Shown here one piece after another: positions 21,629 through 31,245 of a DNA stretch of 55,567 nucleotides; the first letter of the stretch is position 1, and each line of letters opens with the position of its first letter. The notes under the pieces were generated by a model, which saw only the letters and a list, made by a program, of their open reading frames with translations, made no database searches and had not been told where the DNA came from. Both the position numbers and the translations under genes were made by a program. This DNA is from Umbelopsis ramanniana AG (lineage: Eukaryota; Mucoromycota; Umbelopsidomycetes; Umbelopsidales; Umbelopsidaceae), in assembly GCF_025399195.1 (NCBI RefSeq), contig NW_026252177.1, positions 1 through 55,567 on the forward strand, written 5' to 3'.

Positions 21629-24201
21629 ATGTCAGCTCCTCAACAGTTTACCGTTAACGTCCCAGGAGCAGTCCAGAAGGACGGAGAAACCCTCCCAAGA
21701 AGACATTTCAAATTCGCTGATGCCTTGGTCTCTCATCCAGACGATGTGACCACCATGTGGGACGTGTTCTGCCATGGAAATAAAATTGCTGGAGGTAAAT
21801 TACAAACACAATATTGAATATCCAAGTTTCTGTTATATCAATTTTGAGTGAGCCGTCGCCTTACCTTTACTCTTAGATAGGGACTTTTTGGGTGTGCGTC
21901 CCATACTCAATGGCGTAGCCCAACCGTATGAATGGCAATCTCACAATGCTGTAAAGCGCCGCATCGAAAATTACGCCAAGGGGTTGCAAAAATTGGGCCT
22001 CGGTCGTCAAGAGTCACTTGGTGTTTATGGTGTCAACCGTCCTGAATGGGTGAGTGCTTATTACTATGACCTAAAAAATCAACTCAGCGACATGGCTGAT
22101 GATGGTCCACTTCATTTATAGACCATGACTGAACAAGCCTGTTATCGTAAAGCATTCATCATTGTCGCCCTTTATGACACGCTTGGCGAGGAAGCTATTG
22201 AATATATCGTCAATCAAACTGAAATGAAGTACATTGTGGCTACATCCGATAAAGTCAAGCGTCTAATCGGCCTGAAGAACATTCTTCCTACTATTAAGTA
22301 CATCATTGTCATGGATGACTATGAAATTGCCAGTGACCGTGAAGCTGCTAAGGCTGCTGGTATTGAGCTTCAAACTTTCACTGAAGTCGAGAAGCTTGGT
22401 GAGGATGCTGCTGAAGAGAATGATCTTCCCTCTCCTCAAGACATTGCAACCATTTGTTACACCAGGTACTTTTTTGGACTGGGAAGATGCTGTAATTTAT
22501 GTCCTCCCGTACTCATCTTTTCTTTATCCGACTCGGTATTTCCATTCTCTTCTCAGTGGTACGACTGGCGCTCCAAAGGGTGCTGTCATTACACAAGCTC
22601 AATCCGTTGCTGTCATTTACAGTATCGTAGCAGTTGGTGACGCCAATACATTTGCCAAGGTTGACTACACCGATTGTTATATTTCCTACCTGCCATTGGC
22701 CCACGTGTTCGAACGAGCTGCTCAAGGTCTGTTTGTATACACTGGTGGTGCTCTTGGTTATTATCAGGTATTGTACTGCGTACCAAAATAATTCTGATTT
22801 TTATTTACATCGTGCCTTATGAATTTTTCTCTATCCTTTGTTTTTTAGGGCGATACCGCTAAACTTTTGGATGATATCGTCGAACTGAAGCCCACAGTCT
22901 TCTGCTCCGTCCCTCGTCTATTCAACCGTATTTACGACAGAGTATTGTCTGGTGTCAAGAGTAAGGGAGGCGTGGCCGCTGCGTTGTTCTTCATGGCCTA
23001 TGAAGCTAAGAAGGCCAACCTCAAGAGCACTACCAAGCACTGGTTGTGGGATCGCCTTGTCTTCGGCACGGCAAGTATTGTATACGGGGTGGAATATTTT
23101 TAAAAAACTGTGTTCCTAACGTCATATACCACTTCTAGATTCGCCAACGCCTCGGTGGACGTATTCGTTTCATCTTGAGCGGAAGTGCCCCTGTGTCTCC
23201 CGACGTCATGGACTTTATGAGAATCTGTTTCTCTGCCGATGTTTATGAAGGATATGGTCAGACTGAGAACTTCTGCGGCAGTTGTTTGGTAAGACTGAAG
23301 ATTCATGATCACTGATACAAGTTCATGGAAGTACTCACTAAAAATCTTGCAGACTGTTAGCAAAGACAACACTACTGGTGTTGTCGGTATTCCCTTCCCT
23401 TGCTCTGAAATCAAGCTCGTTGACGTGCCTGATATGGAGTATACCTCCAAGGATCAACCCTTCCCTCGTGGAGAGGTGAGTTATTTGAGACATCATGGTT
23501 TTTTTTTCCATGGCTTCCACTCAGGCAACAGGGCACTGACATTACGGAATTTCTAGATTTGTATTCGTGGTAACTCCGTCATGAGGGAGTACTACAAGAA
23601 CCCTGAAAAGACTGCGGAGACCCTTGATGAAGATGGCTGGTTGCACACTGGAGATATCGGTCTTTTTGATGAGTGTGGTCGTCTTGCTATCATCGATCGT
23701 CTGAAGAACATCTTCAAGCTGTCTCAGGTACGAATTGCCCTATTTGTTAACCCCAAATCGACAGTGCACGCTAACATTTTATTCTAGGGTGAATATATTG
23801 CGCCTGAGAAGATCGAGGGTGTTTACCAGAAGCACGAGTTGATCGCTCAAGCCTTCGTCTATGGTGATTCTTTGCAATCAACATTGGTCGGTATCATCCA
23901 CCCTGATAAGGACGAGCTTCTCAAGTGGGCTAAGGCCAAGCCAGAGTACTCTGATAAATCATTCGAAGAGCTTTGTGGTGATGCAGCAGTGAACAAGGAC
24001 GTCTTGAGTGCAATGGGAGCATTTGGCAAGCAGAACGGTCTCAAGGGCTTCGAACAAGTCAAGAAGATCTACTTGACTGCTGATGAGTTCACTGTTGACA
24101 ACGACCTTTTGACCCCCACTTTCAAGCTTAAGCGTGAAGTTGCCAAGAAGAAGTTCGCCAGTGAGATTGAGGCTATGTACGCTGGTAGAAGCTTCAATTA
24201 G
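21629..24201 (+). CDS. Long-chain acyl-CoA synthetase, 657 aa
   Basis: Model: join(21629..21794,21877..22049,22122..22465,22557..22767,22849..23070,23139..23288,23353..23475,23557..23727,23788..24201). Activates fatty acids to acyl-CoA with ATP. The adenylate-forming P-loop is [12 protein letters not shown] at about 225-236 (split by intron 3), then [47 protein letters not shown] near 490 and the FACS signature [20 protein letters not shown], also split by an intron. Length fits fungal Faa1/Faa4-type enzymes. The end RSFN is not a peroxisomal PTS1, so cytosol, ER or lipid droplet is more likely. Intron 5 probably uses a GC donor (ACG|GCAAGT at 23071): this restores the family spacing LVFGT-IRQRLGG; the GT alternative at 23080 would add three residues. 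Acts upstream of the acyl-CoA oxidase at 49.4 kb. Confidence 0.93.
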
Positions 24202-24779
24202 TTCATTTCTTTGTTCCTTTTGTCTCCATCCATTTTGGTCGTCCCTTTGCCCCATTTTTCCCATAACCGATCGCAACCAACACATATCAATGTTATTCCT
24301 TAATTGCCTTTTCCCATAAACACAAACTTTTGACGCATACCAGTTACGCTCACAACGTCTGCCAATAGAGAGCTGCACATGTTTAGCGCTGGCAGATTGG
24401 CTAGCCCAAAGTTGCAAGTGAAGGCAAATTACACATTTTCATGTCGTACTTTAAAGAAGCCGAGATGGGGATAAAAAAAATTCTCTATATTGAAGTCGGG
24501 CAAGTTTGTCTGTTTGCATGGAGGAAGAAGACAATAGCAATTCTCAAAGAAAAAGGTGGGAAACTTCATGTGCCCTCTATGAGCTATGGTATAATGCTAT
24601 GAATACACGGGGGGGGAAGGGGTAGTAGAGGTCAGAAAGACGTGGGAGCGGGGGCATTAAGAGGAAGTGAACAAGAGCAAGGAAAAAAAATAAAAATGCG
24701 GGATTGGCGGTTGGATGGAGGATCCGGTGGTGTTATGACAAACTGATAAAAACAATGTGCAAAAATGATTATCGATCCT
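24202..24779. other. Convergent spacer ACSL / sugar-phosphate transporter
   Basis: 3' regions of two convergent genes. Contains a run of eight G at 24609-24616 followed by AAGGGG. No coding feature or terminator structure recognised. Confidence 0.45.
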
Positions 24780-26214
24780 TTACCGCTGCGTCTTGATACT
24801 GACCATCTCGTCAGGTGAGACGGATGTGCCCAACAATGAGTCGTTGGATAACGACGACTTCTCCCGTTTGGCCCTTTCTGCCATTTCCACATTACTGATG
24901 GCCCCAGTTAGTTAAACTGTTTTCAAACATGAATGCTAAACATCAATCAAAATATCCACTTACGTATACCAAACACCGCCGATTAGGGTCAACATGATTC
25001 CGGCAGCGTTGGTTAGGGTAATATTAAGCTTGAAGATAATGACGGCAAGGATAATGGAGAGAACTTGTTTCACATTACCAGCAACGGTCATGGTCAAAGC
25101 ACTGGTTTTCTTGTTGGCAGTGAAAGAAACAACATTCAAGAAGAAGGCAATGATACCGTTTGCAACCAGAGCAAAAAACAAATTCCATGAAAAGCTAGTG
25201 CTCACAAAAGCTTGAACTTGAGCCATTTCTCCGGTGACATAAGAATAGACTAGGGTTTGAAGAAACGCCAAAGGAGACATGCGCAACAACAGATCGAGTG
25301 GGTGAAGCTTCAGGCGACCCACTTGAACACGGTTGGTGACAACGGTCTTGACAGCAGCAAGAACCGTACCAAGCACAGTTAAAAAGAAACCCATAGCTGT
25401 ATAATCGTAATCTCCAAACGTTGCAAAGGCAACACCAGCCACAACCTATAAACGATGGCGTCGGTGTAAGCTTTTGGTAATCAGTGACGATCGGAAAACA
25501 AACGATCCACTTACCGGAAGTAGGGAAAGATAGGTCATTCCGGAGTACTTCTTTTGTAAGAAGGAAACGGACAAAATGATGGTGAAGACCGGAGTCATAG
25601 CTCTAACTACTTGGTGAAACTGTTCAGGAGGATAAAAAAAGACGTGAGTGGGGATGAATACGGAATTTTTGTGGAGGCGCATGTTGTTGTTATTGTTGTG
25701 TCCCTCCAACTTCCTTCGATAACCGGTGGTATGTACTTACGGGAACTGTCACCAAGTTTCTATGATTTTCGAAGAACAAGAAGGATAGTCAGTGACACCA
25801 TTTAATAATTTCTGGGTTCATCAGGGCAATTGGTCTCCGCCCCGAATATCAAATATTATCTATTTTTCGAGATAATGAAAGGATCGCCCACACTTACAAG
25901 GATACGTTGCTGATGGCGATATTGATAGTGTAGAGGACAGAAAACATGAGCATAACCATGTTTTCCCGTTCACCAAGTTTAGCGGGAGTGAAGATTCCCC
26001 AGGACCAAAACAAGTATGAGCCGATGGCTCCACACAGGGTATGGATGGCGGTCAAGGTCCAGGGAAATGGGAATTGAAAGAGTGACAAAATAATCTTGTT
26101 GTATAAAGTCAATGCCAAGTTGAGAATAAAGTAGAGGGCAAGCCAAGCCATGCTAGAATCCATTAGCCCATTAGAAGGTTGAGATGACCTTGAAGTGAAT
26201 GGCAAACTCGACAT
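24780..26214 (-). CDS. Triose-phosphate-translocator family transporter, 345 aa
   Basis: Model: complement(join(24780..24894,24964..25445,25515..25619,25741..25759,25898..26214)). The nucleotide-sugar/TPT superfamily exchanges phosphorylated sugars or nucleotide sugars across Golgi, ER or plastid-like membranes. Landmarks are WLALYFILNLALTLYNKIIL in helix 1, FPWTLTAIHTLCGAIGSYLF in helix 2, FHQVVRAMTPVFTIILS, KTVVTNRVQVGRLKLHPLDL and NVKQVLSIILAVIIFKLNIT. About 9-10 hydrophobic segments are present. Fungal members lacking plastids are usually Golgi/ER proteins of unknown substrate (EamA/Sly41-like). Exon 2 is only 19 nt (25741-25759) and encodes LNLVTVP; without it the conserved SNVSLNLVTVPFHQ segment is lost. 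A charged cytosolic tail (AERAKREKSSLSNDS) follows. Confidence 0.88.
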
Positions 26215-26373
26215 CGGATTTGTGGTGAAAGATGATGAACGAACCTGTGCCTGCCCAGTTGGTCTAAAATTTTTTTTTTAGAAACGAATGTTGCTCCAAT
26301 TTAGGAACCCGACTAAGTGGTAGAACTCAGGCGAAAATCTTTTAGAACCAAAAAAATAAATTTTATATAAGCA

Positions 26374-26939
26374 TCATCGTTTCTTATTGTCGTCGTGTCG
26401 ACGGTGATTATTACTACTGCTTCTTCCATTAGATTTATGTATAATACTATCGGTCTGTCTTCTCAACTGCCGAAGCTGTTCTTCTTGAAATTGATCACGG
26501 TTCAAATGGGAGTATAAGGAAGACCGACTACGTCTGCCTGGATATCCAAATAAGGAGCTAAGTAGTCCTCCCCGATAATAGGGTTGGCCATAATGATGAG
26601 ATCCCCACTGTTGGGGTATATAATGTTCACTGTACATTGCTCCAGGATACGGCGAAGTCATTGTGTTATAGTCCATGTAATACGGTGTTGTGTCGTAGTA
26701 ACCTGTATCATATATGCCTGGGTGTCCATATGGTGGAGGCAGAGGCGACCCGTTATGCAAATGTTGCAAGTAGCCTCTCCGGTTAGGACTCCACTGTCCA
26801 TACGTGCTTGGATAGCCATACATATCTAAAAAAAAATGTGAGACGAGACGGTATCATGATGACTTAGTCATTAGTGTTGTAGCCATTGTTCCGCAACATC
26901 AATCGAAAATTCCGTCGCACCTGAGTAGGAGTTGCCCAT
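26374..26939 (-). CDS. Tyr/Pro/Gly-rich hypothetical protein with myristoylation-like start, 156 aa
   Basis: Model: complement(join(26374..26825,26921..26939)). The 19-nt first coding exon gives MGNSYS (donor G|GTGCGA), joined to …DMYGYPSTYGQW. MG with Ser6 fits the N-myristoyltransferase pattern. The middle is low-complexity, rich in Tyr, Pro, Gly, His (HPGIYDTGYYDTTPYYMDYN), and the end is basic with a coiled segment (RDQFQEEQLRQLRRQTDSII) and HRRHDDNKKR. It looks disordered and capable of phase separation or membrane tethering. No domain recognised. An alternative start at ATG 26823 would give a 149-residue product without the Gly2. Transcript evidence would decide between these. Confidence 0.6.
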
Positions 26940-28367
26940 TTTTTCTTGTTTCAAATGTATAAATTGTATTTCCCCTTCCGAATTTGTATAGCAAGAATGG
27001 AGAAAGATGAAATCAAAGAAAAAGGAAGAGTAGTGAGTAAAGAGGTAAACGATTGAGAAGGTGACCTACTCTTTACTCTGCTGACATGTATTGCGGTATA
27101 TTGTTTTTTATTAGCTTGGTTATTGATATTTTATTTTTTGCTCAGCATTACCACCACTTCAAGCGGTTTTTGGCCAGTTTACCAAAAGAGTCGACTTTTG
27201 TCTGCGCCCCACTTTTGAACTGCAGCGAACCTCTTCCAAACAAACATTTGCCATTATGGGAACTATGATGTATCCTTTACTGTGTACCAATCGAGAATTG
27301 CGCGCCAAAAACCATTGCTTCCATTACCATGTAAAACATTTGTCAAAGACGTCAGACTATGGACACATGGTTTTGAATCAAGATTGATGAACATCTCTTG
27401 CATACGGATAACTTTACTCTTGATTCATGTTTGGACGTTCACTTTTTTCCATCCATTTGATCCAGTATCGCTCATTCCTTTATCCGGTACCTAAAACTAT
27501 GTGAATGACATATTAGGAAGCGGGTGTGCTCACTCAGATATGTATTTGGAAATGCCCAATCGTGCCAATCTATCTGCTAAAAGGAGGTCACCTCACCCCT
27601 TTAAAATAAAGACACGGCGAATACCTTTCGCTTCTTAACGTAAGGCGAGCCGGAATGAGTCAGTTGGTACGTAAATATTTGATATGTGTGTAACAGGCAT
27701 CTCCAGACTCTCTGTTGTCTAAAACAACAGCCTATGCTTTTTCACTGTGATTACTTCGAAAGGGAAACATACCGAGTATGTGAGGTCAACTGACAAGCAA
27801 TTATAAATCTTGGATCTTTCCAACAGGTTCAAACTTACAGACAAGCCGAGATATGCCAGCTTTAATTCGACTGCATGTTGGTAATTTATTAATCATTTAG
27901 AAAAATAATTGGCTTCTTGTGGCACAATGTGTATATCTTGACCGGTAGCCAAGAGCCCAGTAGGCAATATTTTATTGTGTTTCAAGATGTGTAAAGAAGA
28001 TTGCATGAAACCCATTTTGCAACATTCGCTGGGCCATTGTTTCATGTGACAAAACTCGAGTTGTCACACACTGGCAATTATCTCAAAATAAAACGCATTC
28101 GTCAATACAACATACATTTAAGTTGCCCGTTAGCATTTCTGTACTTTCCTCATGTCCAGCACAGCTGACTGGCCTACCATTGCTTCCAAAAGTCTGTTTT
28201 CTCTTAACTTGTTGTTGATCCCAGCTGTTATCAAAAGTGAGAACCCGATTTACTGACATTTGAGCGAGATGATATTCGGGAGCAGCGCCTGATTATTTAT
28301 ATGCTTTATTAAAAAGACCCTTTGAAACAGCCGTTGCGCATATTTCTGCAATTGCATACATCGCCCT
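26940..28367. other. 1.4-kb spacer with no gene seen
   Basis: Upstream of the Tyr-rich gene and downstream of the MNW-motif gene. AT-rich; ORFs at 27086-27494 have no family likeness. An ATG-AGT-CAG-TTG|GTACGT at about 27656 would need a 30-nt intron and was dismissed. Nothing else recognised. Confidence 0.5.
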
Positions 28368-29454
28368 TTACAGTGAAGAAAATAGGACACCTTCATCGAG
28401 GCTAGAAACGCTTAAGCTAACTGGAAATCTTTGAGAGCTTTCGCATGTGCTCAAAGAGCCTACTTCATTCATATTTGTTGAATTGCCATTTCGTGTGTCT
28501 CTGCCATTCTTCCATTGTTGCCAATCGGTTGGGCCTATTGCTGGCGGTAAGCTTTTCTGCAAATGATAGTCGTCCTCCGAAGTAATATGATCATCTGACT
28601 CATACCCAGCTGAACACCCGTCAAACTGAAGATGTCTACCTGTTTACATTTAAAAGATATATAGCTTGTTTTTATGCATTAAAGACTCCAACATACTCAC
28701 TTTGAGTATGGAAACTCTCTCCGTGTTTGAAGATATACTGATATAAAAAATGCTGCGGTCAATTTTCTAGCAAACAGAAGGTACCACTGTTTATCTCACC
28801 TGCGACTGACCATGGAAGGTCGAGGCATCGAGAGGAACTTTTGCTTGGCTTGCACACCCTGCATTGAAATAAAAGAGATAGCAGCTTTAGTATATTCCAG
28901 TTGACAGTATGGTTCTCAGTAATCCATACTACCTGATAATGAAGTGCTGTTGGTTGTTGTTTCGAAGTCAAATAATGGGTCGTATGGAGTATGAATGCTG
29001 CTTGAATATGCAGTGGACGATGCGGCATTGGTTGAATGCCCACATATTTTTGAAGCATCTGAAAGAAGTTTATCTACTGTTCCTGATTGATCCAACTTGT
29101 TCTCTTGTTCATTGATTTGGTAACACTTTTGCAGCAGCGCAGCTTTTTGAAAGTCTGAGACTCGTTGATCAAGTTTCTTGTATCCCGTATATTTTTGATT
29201 ATTTCTCTGACTAGACGTTGTCAAATGTACAGCCCTTGCCAAGGCATCGTTTACTCTCATTTCGGCATTGGATTCTATATATGACTTTTGAGCTCTCACT
29301 TTAATCATATGATCGTTAAATATGAGATAGTAGGTGACAGGCTCTAGCATTTGTTCTTACGAAGGCGTTGGCGATTAAAGAAATCTTTCTGGGCTTGTCT
29401 GTCTTTGGACTTCCTGCTTCTTACATTGGTGTTGATACTTCCAGTCCAATTCAT
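28368..29454 (-). CDS. Uncharacterised 'MNW-motif' protein, 275 aa
   Basis: Model: complement(join(28368..28639,28701..28737,28800..28858,28933..29298,29361..29454)). The true start is hidden: ATG 29454 opens exon 1 (MNWTGSINTNVRSRKSKDRQ, AQKDFFNRQRL), a 62-nt intron is removed, and the ORF that appears to start at 29350 is intronic there. The N-terminal MNW-x-G … KDxQxQKxFFxRQR pattern resembles the opening of vertebrate C12orf40/REDIC1-like proteins (MNWxGGSR…RQKEYFEKHRL), a recall-based similarity. After it comes a helical region (NDALARAVHLTTSSQ, KLDQRVSDFQKAALLQKCYQ) and a Ser/Asp/Glu-rich disordered tail. No catalytic domain seen. Exon 4 is 37 nt. It is divergent from HEM12 with 222 bp between start codons. 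Function unknown; a meiotic or DNA-linked scaffold would fit REDIC1 similarity only if confirmed. Confidence 0.72.
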
Positions 29455-29676
29455 TCGCAATTTCACTTGAATTTGATGACTTTGGAATATTCAGCAACTG
29501 CACAAAGTATCAAAGCGAATCGCAAGGTAAACCGCTCAAGAAATTGGGAGGTTGTTATTTTCAAACACCACTGGCTGCCAGATCGGTGTGCCTCGATGGG
29601 GGAAAGAGCGACTGTGAAATTTTGCCCGATATTATTTGTTTTCCAGAAGGCTCAAACGACTCTTCGTAAAAACAAC

Positions 29677-30994
29677 ATGGCCCACCAATTTCCACCTCTT
29701 AAAAATGACCTGCTTCTACGCGCAGCGAGAGGTAAGTCAACACTCAAGTGGATTCACTTCTGACAGGAGCGCTCTGTCGTTCATTGCCTAACCGTACAAT
29801 TGACATTTCCGTGTGCAGGCGAACAAGTCGAGCGAACACCGATATGGATTATGAGACAGGCTGGACGCTATCTGCCTGGTATGTAATATTGCGTTATTCA
29901 TTGAATTAGCAGATGATAGTCGATTGAGCAATGTAACTTCATTTCCAGAATTCCACGAGATTCGCAAACACCATGGTTTCTTCGAAGTTTGCCGTACACC
30001 TGAATTAGCTTGCGCTCTTACTCTTCAACCCATCGATCGTTACGGCTCCCTTCTTGACGCCTCTATCATCTTTTCCGATATCCTCGTCATTCCCCAAGCT
30101 TTAGGACTAGAAGTCAAAATGATCGAAGGTAGAGGTCCTGTTTTCACAGCCCCACTCGACACCCCTGCAGATATTTCACGACTTCATGAAAAGATTGATG
30201 TTGGCAAGGAGCTTGGTTATGTTTATGAAGCTATCACTTTGACAAGAACGAAGTTGGAAGGACGTGTGCCATTGTTGGGTTTCGTTGGTGCTCCATGGAC
30301 CTTGATGGCTTACATGATTGAAGGTGGTGGCAGCAAGACTTTAGCCAAAGCAAAGAGTTGGTTGTGGAAATACCCTGAGGAGTCTCATCGCCTACTCCAA
30401 AGAATCACCGATGTGTCTGTTACCTTCCTTGTCGGACAAGTTAAGGCAGGAGCTCAGGTACGTTCAATTGCTAATACTGGACGTTATCCTGCATTCGGCG
30501 CCTAACACTCGTTTTTCATACAGATGCTTCAAGTGTTTGATTCTTGGGGTGGCGAACTTGGTCCTGACGACTTTAAGCAGTTCTCCCTTCCCTATATCGC
30601 TCAAATTGCTTCTCGAGTAAAGGAGCAACTTGACATTGCTGACATTGAGGTGGTTCCTATGACTATTTTCGCCAAGGGTTCTTGGTACGCTTTGGAGGAT
30701 CTTTCATCCATCGGTTACGATGTTGTCTCCCTTGACTGGACAATTAGCCCCAAATATGCTCGAAGCGTGACAAAGGATCGCGTGTGTCTGCAAGGCAACA
30801 TGGACCCCACTGCCCTGTACGGCCCAGACGAAGCCATTAGAGAAATCGCTACCAAGATGGTTAAGGATTTTGGAAAGGATGCCAAATATATCGCCAACCT
30901 CGGTCACGGCATTCTTCCAACCGTCAACCCAGATTCTCTCAAAGTTTATCTGGAAACCGTGCAACAGGTTTCTGCGGAAATTAGAAAGCAATAG
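29677..30994 (+). CDS. HEM12: Uroporphyrinogen decarboxylase, 364 aa
   Basis: Model: join(29677..29731,29819..29878,29949..30457,30524..30994). Converts uroporphyrinogen III to coproporphyrinogen III in cytosolic haem synthesis. Signature 1, [15 protein letters not shown], is split by intron 2 after the Pro of LP; signature 2, [20 protein letters not shown], is intact. Catalytic Asp lies in [15 protein letters not shown], and the C-terminal [11 protein letters not shown] and [13 protein letters not shown] are standard. Length matches the family (about 360). The N-terminus [19 protein letters not shown] starts at ATG 29677; a longer upstream frame is not coding. The enzyme has no cofactor or targeting signal. 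All four joins are frame-preserving with clear acceptors. Confidence 0.97.
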
Positions 30995-31245
30995 ATACAA
31001 ACATATTTGCCTAGTGAATTCCTTACGTCTTTCAAAAGTTATGTCAAAACGTCATTGTAATCACCAGCAGGTCTTAAACTGGTATCATCATAAATATACA
31101 CTACTTGAATAGCTTACCTGCCGTAATTGACGTGTTATATCATAGGCTGCCTATATGAGCAAGTTGCCAGTCACACGCGTTCAATGCGGTCGTTTGGAAA
31201 AATTGCTACACGCTGAAACGGGTTGCATCTCTTGTGGAGCGTGAA

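Noticed and set aside
24609-24622. G-rich run as a G-quadruplex
   Set aside because: Only two G tracts adjacent; four tracts are needed.
29298-29350. Start of the MNW gene at ATG 29350 (MLEPVTYYLIF…)
   Set aside because: The segment behaves as an intron (GTAAGAAC…TAAAG) and splicing it links two clearly coding parts.
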